A stretch of DNA of 36,250 nt from Eubacteriales bacterium (GCA_030524715.1 JAUNGB010000056.1:1-36250), one strand, 5' to 3'; positions 16,646 through 24,564 are shown, numbered from the stretch's first letter. Notes: a model not told the origin generated them from the letters alone. Translations and numbers: made by a program.

Positions 16646-17053
16646 CTATTTCATCTCTTCTTTTACCAGCGTCAGGGCAAGTCCGAGACGCATGTTGCCC
16701 TTCTGAAAATCCGCAACGCCTTCTTTGATCGTCTTCGCCGCTGCCTCCATTCCCATTTTCTTAAGGTTCTCCGCCATCTGGTCAAGCTCTGCCGCGTGAT
16801 GCTCGTTATGCTGCAGCATATAAGTCAGAAGCGCAACCGTCTCATTCTTACAGTCGCCGCTGCTGCAGGAGCCGCAGTGCTCATGGCTTCCGCAACCGTC
16901 CGCGTGGGTATGTCCGTGGCCTTCTCCATCCGCATGGCTGTGGGAATGGCTGTGGGTAACGCCGTCCGCATGGGTATGCTCGTGAGTATGTTCTTCTGTA
17001 TGTTCATGTCCGTGATGGACAAGATTGCCGTTTTCATCTTTAATTAAATGCAT
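16646..17053 (-). CDS. His-rich nickel-binding protein leading the acs operon
   Basis: A 135-aa protein with two parts. Residues 1-70 hold about 18 His in HxH runs (HEHTEEHTHEHTH, HSHSHSH), then four Cys in GCGSHEHCGSCSSGDC. Residues 70-135 are a helical domain (LLTYMLQHNEHHAAELDQMAENLKKMG ... LALTLVKEEMK) with three more His. The composition suggests nickel storage or delivery, like the His tails of CooJ or HypB, but the His-rich part is at the N-terminus and no named family is certain. The frame extends to 17086; the ATG at 17053 is chosen because AAAGGGGA stands before it. It is the first gene after the best promoter of the cluster. Confidence 0.8.
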   Translation of the reverse strand: MHLIKDENGNLVHHGHEHTEEHTHEHTHADGVTHSHSHSHADGEGHGHTHADGCGSHEHCGSCSSGDCKNETVALLTYMLQHNEHHAAELDQMAENLKKMGMEAAAKTIKEGVADFQKGNMRLGLALTLVKEEMK

Positions 17054-17124
17054 GAAAGATTCCCCTTTCTTCAGGATTGCCTGCATTTAGGCATACTTAT
17101 GACAAGAATTTATCAATTGGTTTC

Positions 17125-17153
17125 ATTATACATCTTTTTTTCTTGATTAGCAA
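17125..17153 (-). promoter_or_regulatory. Promoter of the acs operon
   Basis: On the minus strand TTGCTA (17148-17153), a 17-bp spacer and a perfect TATAAT (17125-17130). The expected transcript starts near 17118, giving a leader of about 65 nt before the His-rich gene. It is the best sigma-A-type site upstream of the Wood-Ljungdahl genes. No obvious operator overlaps it. Confidence 0.7.
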
Positions 17154-17307
17154 GGTTATAATCATAAAATTCTACTAATTTTTTTGTTAAAATGCCCCTG
17201 TTTTTGTCCTTTTTTATATTGTTTGTCAAATTTTGTTAATTTAATAACCAGAACGTTACGCACTTAACAAGCATATCAGATGTGAAATGACGCCCGCCTC
17301 TATGGCC

Positions 17308-17373
17308 GTTACTGTTCAGTGTTACTGGCCCATAGCATTTCTGACAATATAAGACTTGGGAGTGAACAGTAAC
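17308..17373 (+). repeat. Dispersed palindromic repeat, copy D (variant centre)
   Basis: Perfect 11-bp terminal inverted repeats GTTACTGTTCA / TGAACAGTAAC bound 66 bp. The inner CCCATAG and CTTGGGA words match the other copies, but the centre is replaced by an AT-rich piece lacking the GCCAG loop. It lies between the divergent acs and aldo/keto reductase promoters. Confidence 0.8.
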
Positions 17374-17632
17374 CACGTACAAAAAAATGTGTGATAGCGT
17401 CCGGTCCTTTGGGTTGAATAACCAGAGTTTCTATGATAGGATTGAATCATAAAAAATGCCGTCCGGCATTCATGAGGAAAGGCGGGTGTAACATGAAACC
17501 GGAAATTTTGTAAATTTCAAAAATATATTTTATATTTGCATAATCATATTAACCCCTGCTGTGTAACATATTCTTAATAATTATATCGTAGCAAATTTGT
17601 AATATTTTTGATGAGATTCTTTCATATTTATG
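17374..17632. other. AT-rich non-coding gap upstream of the reductase
   Basis: No gene is supported here. A 7-bp inverted repeat AATGCCG-TC-CGGCATT lies at 17455-17470. A six-codon open frame follows a purine-rich stretch near 17484 but is too short to claim. The rest is AT-rich spacer. Confidence 0.5.
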
Positions 17633-17641
17633 TGGTATACT
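17633..17641 (+). promoter_or_regulatory. Extended -10 promoter of the aldo/keto reductase gene
   Basis: TGGTATACT is an extended -10 (TGn plus 5 of 6 of TATAAT). No good -35 is present at 16-18 bp. Transcription would start near 17648, about 40 nt before the start codon. Confidence 0.4.
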
Positions 17642-17687
17642 TTGGCAGATATACTTGTTGATAGATGTGTATAGAGGAGGAATGATT

Positions 17688-18515
17688 TTGAAAAACAGCG
17701 TTTTCCTGAACACGGACAGAGAAATGCCCCTTCTGGGGCTGGGAGTTTATAAAGCAACCGGGGACAACGAGGCCGAAGACGCCGTCTGCGCCGCAGTCCG
17801 GGCAGGCTACCGGTTAGTCGATACGGCTTCTGTTTATAAAAATGAAGAAGGCGTCGGACGCGGTATCGCGCGCTGCGGCATTCCCCGCAAGGATCTGTTT
17901 ATTACCACCAAGGTCTGGAATACGGCACAGCGCCTGGGAGATATCCAGGGTTCTTTCGTTCGCAGTCTTGAAAGGCTGAATCTGGATTATATTGACTTAT
18001 ATCTTGTACATTGGCCGGTTCCCGGATGTTATTTAAGTACCTGGAAGGAAATGGAATCAATTCTTGATTCCGGCCGCGCGCTCGCCATCGGCGTGAGCAA
18101 TTTTGAAATCCGGCATCTGGAAGAACTCCGTAAGGTATCCGGTATCGTCCCGGCAGTTAACCAGATCGAATGCCATCCTCTGTGCTATCCCAAAGACCTG
18201 ATCGACTACTGCCAGGATAACGGCATCCAGGTGCAGGCATACGCGCCCCTTGCACGCGGCGCTTATCTTGACCATGACGTTTTGTGCGTCCTTGCCACCA
18301 AATACGGCCGGACCACTGCCCAGATCGGTCTTCGCTGGGCTGTCCAGAAGGGAATCTCCGTCATTCCTAAATCCGTTAATCCGGAGAGGATCGCCTCCAA
18401 CGGAAATATCTTCGACTTCTCTATTGAGCAGGAAGATATGGATATTCTGGATACTTTAAATGAAAACTACCATAGCGCCAGCGTTCCCGAAGATCTCCGT
18501 GACATTTTATTCTGA
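17688..18515 (+). CDS. Aldo/keto reductase
   Basis: NADPH-dependent reduction of aldehydes or ketones; the substrate cannot be told from sequence. The protein is 275 aa, a normal AKR length. The catalytic tetrad is visible as Asp45, Tyr50, Lys75 and His108 (VDTASVY, TTKVW, LVHWP). The NADPH-phosphate loop is PKSVNPERIASN near the C-terminus. AGAGGAGG lies at 17673-17680, 7 nt before a TTG (17688) and only 1 nt before an ATG (17682), so TTG is the preferred start; the ATG would add two residues. The gene is alone on the + strand, divergent from the acs operon, with a GC-rich body unlike its AT-rich upstream region. Confidence 0.9.
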   Translation: MKNSVFLNTDREMPLLGLGVYKATGDNEAEDAVCAAVRAGYRLVDTASVYKNEEGVGRGIARCGIPRKDLFITTKVWNTAQRLGDIQGSFVRSLERLNLDYIDLYLVHWPVPGCYLSTWKEMESILDSGRALAIGVSNFEIRHLEELRKVSGIVPAVNQIECHPLCYPKDLIDYCQDNGIQVQAYAPLARGAYLDHDVLCVLATKYGRTTAQIGLRWAVQKGISVIPKSVNPERIASNGNIFDFSIEQEDMDILDTLNENYHSASVPEDLRDILF

Positions 18516-18521
18516 ACGCAG

Positions 18522-18643
18522 ATAAGTATCCCCCGCTTCAAGTGCGCAGAGCACTAAGCGGGGGATGCTTATGTCAGCGGGAGTTCAAAGCTTCCACTGA
18601 CAAACCGCGCAGCGGAATGCGAATGTCCGCCGTACGGTTGTAC
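18522..18643 (+). other. Run of nested hairpins after the reductase gene
   Basis: Three structures follow each other closely. H1 (18522-18572) has arms ATAAGTATCCCCCGCTT / AAGCGGGGGATGCTTAT with one mismatch and an inner AGTGC/GCACT stem. H2 (18573-18601) has GTCAG / CTGAC arms with an inner GGGAG/CTTCC stem. H3 (18605-18643) has alternative CCGC/GCGG or GCGGA/TCCGC pairings followed by GTAC-GGTT-GTAC. The run leads into a perfect terminator hairpin. It could be a structured RNA or the terminal remnant of a mobile element; no open frame is believable here. Confidence 0.5.
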
Positions 18644-18688
18644 AACATCAGCCCGCCTTATGGCGGGCTGATGTTGTATAGTTTTTTA
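18641..18688 (+). terminator. Strong intrinsic terminator
   Basis: A perfect 17-bp stem (18641-18657 with 18662-18678), loop TTAT, followed by TAG and six T on the + strand. It ends transcription from the aldo/keto reductase side and overlaps the stop codon of gpsA, which converges on it. Confidence 0.9.
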
Positions 18689-19699
18689 ATCTTCCCAGGG
18701 AAGCATCGGTGTTTCTACTTTTTTGTCGCGCAGCATCAGGTCGATCACTGCCTCCGCTGCCTCTTTTCCCTCAAAAAGCACTTTATTCACTTCATTGATG
18801 ATCGGCATTTCCACTCCGTATTTCTCCGAAAGCCCCTTTGCGGCTTTTGCGGAATAAACGCCCTCCACAACCATCTTCACCTCGTCCATTGCTTCCTCCA
18901 TGGTGTATCCCTTTCCCATGAGGAACCCGGCCTTACGGTTACGGCTGTGAACGCTTGCGCAGGTAACGATCAGATCCCCGATACCTGAAAGCCCATAGAA
19001 GGTCTCTGCTCTCGCTCCCATTTCCACCCCAAGCCGGGCGATCTCAGCGATTCCCCGCGTGATCAAGGCGGCCTTGGTATTGTCCCCGTAGCCCAGTCCG
19101 TCCGCGGTTCCCGCCGCAAGAGCAATGACATTTTTCAGCGCTCCCCCAAGCTCCACTCCCAGAATATCCGGTGTGGTATACACCCGGAAAACAGGGCTCA
19201 TAAAGATTCCCTGAAGATATTCCGCCGTTGAACGCTTCTTTCCGCTGACCACACAGGTGGTAGGAAGCCCCCTTCCCACTTCCTCCGCATGGCTTGGTCC
19301 TGAAAGGACATTTACATCCGCCTGCGGGATCTCCTGTTCAATGATCTCGCTCAGAGTCATCAGCGTCACTTCTTCCACGCCCTTGGCCACGTTGACGATC
19401 TTCTGCCCTTCACGCACAAAAGGCGCCATTTTGTGGGCAGTGCTCCTGGTATACGGAGACGGTACGGCCAGTACCGCCACATCCGGATCCTTCAGACAGA
19501 CCTCCAGATCTGTTGTGATCTCCATACTTTCCGGAAGCTTCACCCCCGGAAGCTTGGAGGTATGCTCCCGTTTCTCACGGAGCATTTCCACCTCCTCAGG
19601 AAGTACGGACCATAACGTCACTTCATGGCCGTTGTTGTATAAAAGCAGGGAAAGCGCCGTTCCCCAGCTTCCGGCTCCTAAAACACTGATTTTCGCCAT
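18686..19699 (-). CDS. gpsA: NAD(P)H-dependent glycerol-3-phosphate dehydrogenase
   Basis: Reduces dihydroxyacetone phosphate to sn-glycerol-3-phosphate for membrane lipid synthesis; cytoplasmic. The protein is 337 aa. The dinucleotide loop GAGSWGTALS starts at residue 8. Family motifs KGVEEVTLM, LSGPSHAEEV, GALKNVIALAAG (catalytic Lys) and GLSGIGDLIVTC are visible. The ATG at 19699 follows AAGAGG. It lies 12 bp after plsY, whose enzyme uses its product, so the two form a lipid-precursor pair. The 3' end overlaps a terminator stem of the convergent reductase unit. Confidence 0.96.
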   Translation of the reverse strand: MAKISVLGAGSWGTALSLLLYNNGHEVTLWSVLPEEVEMLREKREHTSKLPGVKLPESMEITTDLEVCLKDPDVAVLAVPSPYTRSTAHKMAPFVREGQKIVNVAKGVEEVTLMTLSEIIEQEIPQADVNVLSGPSHAEEVGRGLPTTCVVSGKKRSTAEYLQGIFMSPVFRVYTTPDILGVELGGALKNVIALAAGTADGLGYGDNTKAALITRGIAEIARLGVEMGARAETFYGLSGIGDLIVTCASVHSRNRKAGFLMGKGYTMEEAMDEVKMVVEGVYSAKAAKGLSEKYGVEMPIINEVNKVLFEGKEAAEAVIDLMLRDKKVETPMLPWED

Positions 19700-19711
19700 A
19701 TTATTTACCTC

Positions 19712-20365
19712 TTATTCTTTCTCTCCCCTGGCTTTGCCAAGGAAAATCTTGTTTTCTGTTCCGTTTATCAGGCGCCCGATATTGGCCCTGTGGCGGTAGA
19801 TGGCAAGCGCCGTCAGCACAGCCATTACACCGTACAGTTCAAACGTGTGCATGCGGTCCATGCCGTAATATCCCATCTCCCCGAATACGATCATGCAGAT
19901 CAGCGCGCCCAGATACGAGCAGACCGAGCAGAGGGATACATAATGGAATGCGAAAAACAATCCGAAAAACAAAACCGCACAGATCAGGAAGATCCTCCAG
20001 TCAAAGGCAAGGATCATCCCCACAGAAGCGGCAATCCCCTTTCCTCCCCTGAAATTCAAATAGAAAGGAAAATTATGGCCAAGCACGCAGCCGGCGGCCG
20101 CATACAGGCTCAAAAGGGGCAGGATATCCCCATAGCTTTCCCGAAACAGTATTTTTACAAGTAAAATGGAGATCACACATTTCAGGCAGTCGCCGAGCAG
20201 AGTAAGCGCGCCCGCTTTTTTCCCGAAGGTACGCAGAGCGTTGGTGGTTCCCGCGTTTCCGCTTCCGTGCTCACGGATATCTGTCTTATGCATCCTTCCG
20301 ATAATATAAGAGGTCTGGAAAAGCCCGCACACATACCCGATCGCCAAACAGATCAAACGTTCCAT
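19712..20365 (-). CDS. plsY: Acyl-phosphate glycerol-3-phosphate acyltransferase
   Basis: Membrane enzyme that transfers an acyl group from acyl-phosphate to glycerol-3-phosphate, the first step of phospholipid synthesis. The protein is 217 aa with several hydrophobic segments. PlsY motifs are present: HGSGNAGTTNALRTFGKKAG near residues 33-52, GHNFPFYLNFRGGKGIAAS near 96-114, and a C-terminal HRANIGRLINGTE near 192-204. The ATG at 20365 is preceded by AAAGGA. It sits between der and gpsA in one minus-strand run. Confidence 0.95.
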   Translation of the reverse strand: MERLICLAIGYVCGLFQTSYIIGRMHKTDIREHGSGNAGTTNALRTFGKKAGALTLLGDCLKCVISILLVKILFRESYGDILPLLSLYAAAGCVLGHNFPFYLNFRGGKGIAASVGMILAFDWRIFLICAVLFFGLFFAFHYVSLCSVCSYLGALICMIVFGEMGYYGMDRMHTFELYGVMAVLTALAIYRHRANIGRLINGTENKIFLGKARGEKE

Positions 20366-20414
20366 ATTATCCGTCCTTTACTTTTATTTGCGTTTATTTG
20401 CTTTTATTTATTTT

Positions 20415-21740
20415 TTATTCCTTCTGTCCGCGCTCACGGACAATGAACTTCAGTGACGTTCCGCGGAACCCAAAGGCTTCGCGGATTTTATTTTCCAGGT
20501 ACCTGACATAGGAAAAATGCATCAGCTCCCTGTCATTTACAAAAATCACAAATGTGGGCGGGCGCACGGAAACCTGTGTCATGTAAAATATCTTAAGCCT
20601 CTTTCCTCTGTCAGACGGCGGCTGCTGCATAGCAACGGCTTCCGTAAGGATTTCGTTGAGAACTCCTGTCTGGATACGCAAAGTCTGATTCTCAATGACC
20701 GCGTCGATGGTTTCAAAAAGCTTCTGGATCCTCTGCCCGGTCTTGGCCGAAATAAATACCAGTTCCGCATAGGGCATGTACGACAGCACCTCCCGGATAC
20801 GGTTGGTATGCTTATAGATCGTCTTGTCGTCCTTTTCCACCGCATCCCACTTATTGACCGCGATAATAACGCCCTTGCCCTTTTCATGGGCAATTCCGGC
20901 GATCTTTGCATCCTGCTCCGTAACGCCCTCGGACGCGTCGATCATCACGACAACGATATCGGCGCGTTCCACGGCCGTTACGGTACGGATGACGCTGTAG
21001 CGCTCGATCTCTTCTCTGACCTTGCCTTTTCTGCGGAGTCCGGCGGTATCAATAAAGATGTATTCTTTTCCCTGCCATTTTACTTTCGTATCAACAGCGT
21101 CCCTGGTGGTTCCCGCGATATCAGACACAATCACACGGTCCTCGCCCAAAATCTTGTTGATCAGGGAGGATTTCCCTACATTAGGCTTGCCCACGACAGC
21201 GATCTTCGGGATATCCTCTTCCTCGTCCGCTCCTGTCTGCTGAGGAAATTCCTTCACCACCTCATCCAGCATATCCCCGATGCCCATACGGTTGGCAGCG
21301 GAGATGGCAATGGGTTCGCCGATTCCGAGATTATAAAATTCATAGACGTCCATCATATATTTCTGGACGCTGTCCACTTTATTGACGACCAGGATCACCG
21401 GCTTCCCGCTGCGCCGGAGCATATCAGCCACCTTCGCGTCAGAGTCCACAAGGCCCTGCTGCACATCTGTGATAAAAATGATCACATCCGCAGTATCAAT
21501 GGCGATCTGCGCCTGTTCGCGCATCTGGGAAAGAATGATATCCCGGCTGTCCGGCTCAATCCCTCCTGTATCGATCAGGGTAAAGGATTTATCAAGCCAT
21601 GTAACGTCCGCGTAGATCCTGTCCCTTGTCACACCCGGCGTATCCTTGACGATCGAGATCATCCCTCCCGCCAGGGCGTTGAAAAGTGTGGATTTGCCCA
21701 CATTAGGCCTTCCCACTATAGCTACTACTGGTTTGCTCAT
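20415..21740 (-). CDS. der: Ribosome biogenesis GTPase Der (EngA)
   Basis: Essential double-GTPase for 50S subunit assembly. The protein is 441 aa. The first G domain begins GRPNVGKSTLFN at residue 8 with DTPGVTRD and NKVD. The second begins GKPNVGKSSL near residue 181 with DIAGTTRDAVD, DTAGLRRKGK and NKWD. The C-terminal KH-like domain ends with the usual RGTSLKFIVRERG. The ATG at 21740 follows AAGGAGA. Its first 38 bp overlap the 3' end of the upstream DUF512 gene, which suggests translational coupling. Confidence 0.97.
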   Translation of the reverse strand: MSKPVVAIVGRPNVGKSTLFNALAGGMISIVKDTPGVTRDRIYADVTWLDKSFTLIDTGGIEPDSRDIILSQMREQAQIAIDTADVIIFITDVQQGLVDSDAKVADMLRRSGKPVILVVNKVDSVQKYMMDVYEFYNLGIGEPIAISAANRMGIGDMLDEVVKEFPQQTGADEEEDIPKIAVVGKPNVGKSSLINKILGEDRVIVSDIAGTTRDAVDTKVKWQGKEYIFIDTAGLRRKGKVREEIERYSVIRTVTAVERADIVVVMIDASEGVTEQDAKIAGIAHEKGKGVIIAVNKWDAVEKDDKTIYKHTNRIREVLSYMPYAELVFISAKTGQRIQKLFETIDAVIENQTLRIQTGVLNEILTEAVAMQQPPSDRGKRLKIFYMTQVSVRPPTFVIFVNDRELMHFSYVRYLENKIREAFGFRGTSLKFIVRERGQKE

Positions 21741-23085
21741 ATATCTGTCTCCTTCTGAGTTTTCTGTTTACGGGCGGATTCAGGATACACGAAACCAAAT
21801 CCCCTCCGCCCTCGTCTACTACAACGATTTCTGTTCCAAGGTAATCCTCAAGTTCCTCCACTGTCACATCGTCCAGGAAAACATCCTCGCCGCTGCGCAG
21901 CATATTGCAGGGAAGCAGAAGTCTGTCCCCGGTCACATGGCCTTTCAGTTGTTCTTTGAGATCGCTTCCTGTAATCAGCCCGGACACGGTGATCTCTTCC
22001 CCGAAATAGGTATTTACAATAGTCCTGATCTCCACTTTTACCCGTGGAAACTTCTCCGTGATCCTGTCTGTGTAGGTTTTCAGGAAAGGCGCGGCCAGCC
22101 TGCCTGTTGCAAGGGTTACAGAAATCTCTCTGTCATCGCCCTGATATCCTTTCAGGGCCTCCGTAACCTCCGTATCCAGAAGCCGCAGCATCCCCACGCC
22201 GTTTTCCAACTGAAGATAGCCGTCATAGCGTTCTTCCTCCGGAAGCGGCCATTCCGCAAGAATGTACCATTCATCCGAAGCATGTATAAAATGGATGCCG
22301 TATTGTTTCATCATCATCTCCTGCCAGCGGTGGATCTGCTCCAGGACCTGACGCGCATCCTCTTTCGTAAACGCCTGTAAAGGATACAGCCCTTCCCGGT
22401 ATTTTGTCAAGCCTACAGGGACAACGGACACGCTCTGCAGAACCGGCGCATAGGCGGAAAGCTTCTCCAGGCTGTATTCAAGTTCCTCTCCGTCATTGAT
22501 CCCTTTGCACAGCACGATCTGCCCGTTCATGGTAATTCCCGCTTCATAGAGCATATCCACTTTTTTCAGGGCGTCTCCCGCAAAACGGTTGTGGAGCATC
22601 CTACACCGAAGCTCGGGATTCATCGCCTGAAAGGAAATATTGATAGGGGACAGGTGATACTGGATGACCCGCTGGATATCGTGTTGGCTCATATTGGTCA
22701 GGGTCACGTAATTCCCCTGCAGAAAGGACAGCCTGGAATCATCATCCTTAAAGTACAGCGTCTCTCTCATTCCCGGCGGCATCTGGTCAATAAAGCAGAA
22801 AATGCAGTGATTGGAGCAGGAACGGTATTCATCCATCAGTCCGTTCTCAAACTCGATCCCCAGATCCTCATCATACTCCTTCTCGACCTCCAGCTCCCAC
22901 TGTTCGCCGTCCGGCTTTTCTATCAGCAATACAACAAACTCGTCGTTCAGCAAATACCGGTAATCAAACACATCCTCCACCGGAGTATCATTTATGGAAA
23001 GAAGAATATCTCCCGGCTCTAACTCCAGTTCCTCCCCGATGCTTCCGGGCAGGACCTTTGAAATCACATGTTTTTTTTCTTTCAT
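21703..23085 (-). CDS. DUF512 domain protein with PDZ-like and radical-SAM-like parts
   Basis: A 460-aa protein. The N-terminus looks like a PDZ domain (VLPGSIGEELELEPGDILLSINDTPV compressed: GSIGEELELEPGD ... LLSINDTPV). A C-x3-C-x2-C motif follows at Cys90, Cys94 and Cys97 (CSNHCIFC), as in radical SAM Fe-S proteins. The C-terminal half is DUF512 (GLITGSDL ... LPCNMLRSGEDVFLDD). The function is not established for the family; it is widespread in Firmicutes, often beside der, as here. The frame is open to 23097, but GGAG lies 6 nt before the ATG at 23085. Its stop codon lies inside der (38-bp overlap). Confidence 0.85.
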   Translation of the reverse strand: MKEKKHVISKVLPGSIGEELELEPGDILLSINDTPVEDVFDYRYLLNDEFVVLLIEKPDGEQWELEVEKEYDEDLGIEFENGLMDEYRSCSNHCIFCFIDQMPPGMRETLYFKDDDSRLSFLQGNYVTLTNMSQHDIQRVIQYHLSPINISFQAMNPELRCRMLHNRFAGDALKKVDMLYEAGITMNGQIVLCKGINDGEELEYSLEKLSAYAPVLQSVSVVPVGLTKYREGLYPLQAFTKEDARQVLEQIHRWQEMMMKQYGIHFIHASDEWYILAEWPLPEEERYDGYLQLENGVGMLRLLDTEVTEALKGYQGDDREISVTLATGRLAAPFLKTYTDRITEKFPRVKVEIRTIVNTYFGEEITVSGLITGSDLKEQLKGHVTGDRLLLPCNMLRSGEDVFLDDVTVEELEDYLGTEIVVVDEGGGDLVSCILNPPVNRKLRRRQIYEQTSSSYSGKA

Positions 23086-23116
23086 TGCATACTCCATTAT
23101 CAGGTGCTTCGCACCC

Positions 23117-23195
23117 TTATTGTCATCAGCTTCTTTATCATGTTACCAGCCCATAGTCCTGCAGCCAGTGCATGGCTATGGGTGTGAACAATAAC
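23117..23195 (+). repeat. Dispersed palindromic repeat, copy B
   Basis: The core CCCATAGTCCTGCA, loop GCCAG, TGCATGGCTATGGG and the right end TGAACAATAAC match the family. TTATTGT at 23117 pairs with ACAATAA at 23188. The inner CCATAG/CTATGG arms fold into a long hairpin. It lies in the predicted 5' leader of the DUF512-der transcript. Confidence 0.75.
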
Positions 23196-23198
23196 TTT

Positions 23199-23227
23199 AC
23201 TATACCAATTTTATGAGTAAAAATCAA
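23199..23227 (-). promoter_or_regulatory. Promoter of the DUF512-der-plsY-gpsA run
   Basis: On minus TTGATT (23222-23227), a 17-bp spacer and TATAGT (23199-23204). The transcript would start near 23192, about 107 nt before the DUF512 start, and would carry repeat copy B in its leader. Confidence 0.55.
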
Positions 23228-23235
23228 TAAATTCC

Positions 23236-23264
23236 TTGACGTGATTTAGGGCAAATGTTATAAA
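23236..23264 (+). promoter_or_regulatory. Promoter of the PRPP synthetase gene
   Basis: TTGACG (5 of 6), a 17-bp spacer and TATAAA (5 of 6). Expected start near 23271, giving a leader of about 100 nt that contains the repeat hairpin at 23280-23312. It is back-to-back with the divergent DUF512 promoter. Confidence 0.7.
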
Positions 23265-23279
23265 TGTATTAGAGTCATG

Positions 23280-23312
23280 GTTACTGTTCACACATACGGC
23301 GCAAACAGTAAC
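23280..23312 (+). repeat. Dispersed palindromic repeat, copy E (short form)
   Basis: The 9-bp inverted ends GTTACTGTT / AACAGTAAC of the repeat family enclose a 15-nt loop without the usual core. It lies just after the predicted start of the PRPP synthetase transcript, so it should fold in the mRNA leader. Confidence 0.65.
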
Positions 23313-23372
23313 TACTAAATAACTATTGTCACAGCAGACAGTATTTGATTATGAATACTTAGGAGGAACATT

Positions 23373-24545
23373 ATGCCGAACATAGAGTTACTTGAAAAAT
23401 CTCTTCCTGTGGCGCCTATCCGTATCGCCGCCCTTGAGGGCTGTCAGGATCTTGCCCGGGAAGTAGACAAGAAGCTTGTAAAATTCCGTAAGGAGCTGGT
23501 TGCAAAGAAGGAGCTCAGCATCATTCCCCAGGGCTACAGTGAGGAATCCTTTCTGGTGGAATGCGAATGCGTCCGCTTCGGAACCGGCGAAGGCAAAGGT
23601 TATATCAAAGAATCTGTACGCGGCACTGACCTTTTCATCATGGTGGATATCACCAACTACAGTCTGACCTACACAGTCTGCGGGCATGAGAATCATATGT
23701 CCCCTGACAACCATTATCAGGATCTGAAGCGTATCATCTCCGCCGCGACAGGTAAAGCGCACCGTATCAACGTGATCATGCCGTTTTTGTATGAAGGCCG
23801 CCAGCACAGACGTTCCAAGAGAGAATCTCTGGACTGCGCCCTTGCCTTAAAGGAACTGAGCGATATGGGGGTATCCAACTTTATCACCTTTGACGCTCAC
23901 GACCCGCGTGTACAGAATTCCATACCGCTGAACGGTTTTGACAATTTCTTTCCTACCTACCAGTTTTTGAAGGCTCTGGTGAAAAATGTACCGGATTTCA
24001 AAGTGGATAACGACCATCTGATGATCATCAGCCCGGATGAAGGCGCCATGTCAAGAGCCGTATATTTTTCCAATATTCTCGGTGTGGATATGGGAATGTT
24101 CTACAAGAGACGCGACTACTCTACCATCGTAAACGGAAAGAACCCCATCGTCGCCCATGAATTTCTGGGTGATTCTGTGGAAGGCAAGGACGTCATCATC
24201 ATCGACGATATGATTTCCTCCGGGGAAAGTATGCTGGATGTTGCCAGACAGATCAAGGAACGTCACGCCAACAGAGTATTTGTCTGCACCACCTACGGCC
24301 TGTTTACAGACGGCCTGGATAAATTTGACGATTACTATGAACGTGGATGGCTGGATAAGGTCATCACCACCAATCTCAATTACCGTATTCCGGAGCTGCT
24401 CACAAAACCATACTATATCGAGGCGAACATGAGCAAATATCTGGCAAGCATTATGGATATCATCAACCACGACGTATCTGTTGACAAAGTCCGTTCCAGC
24501 AACGAAAAGATCATGGAACTGGTGGAAAAAGTAAATAAGCGTTAA
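23373..24545 (+). CDS. prs: Ribose-phosphate pyrophosphokinase
   Basis: Makes phosphoribosyl pyrophosphate from ribose-5-phosphate and ATP for nucleotide, His and Trp synthesis. The protein is 390 aa, longer than the usual 310-320, with an unusual N-terminus (MPNIELLEKSLPVAPIRIAA) that fits a clostridial long form. The catalytic region YEGRQHRRSKRES and FDAHDPRVQN is present near 140-180. The PRPP-binding loop VIIIDDMISSGES lies at about 274-286. The ATG at 23373 has AGGAGG 6 nt upstream. It is monocistronic: its own promoter lies in front and a hairpin terminator directly follows. Confidence 0.93.
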   Translation: MPNIELLEKSLPVAPIRIAALEGCQDLAREVDKKLVKFRKELVAKKELSIIPQGYSEESFLVECECVRFGTGEGKGYIKESVRGTDLFIMVDITNYSLTYTVCGHENHMSPDNHYQDLKRIISAATGKAHRINVIMPFLYEGRQHRRSKRESLDCALALKELSDMGVSNFITFDAHDPRVQNSIPLNGFDNFFPTYQFLKALVKNVPDFKVDNDHLMIISPDEGAMSRAVYFSNILGVDMGMFYKRRDYSTIVNGKNPIVAHEFLGDSVEGKDVIIIDDMISSGESMLDVARQIKERHANRVFVCTTYGLFTDGLDKFDDYYERGWLDKVITTNLNYRIPELLTKPYYIEANMSKYLASIMDIINHDVSVDKVRSSNEKIMELVEKVNKR

Positions 24546-24564
24546 ATGAAGATTCAGTATACAG

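Noticed and set aside
18542-18988. A 148-codon open frame on + after the reductase
   Set aside because: It runs through the hairpin region and then antisense to gpsA; no ribosome binding site.
20517-21758. A 413-codon open frame on + opposite der
   Set aside because: Same reason: der is unmistakable and the antisense product has no recognisable domain.
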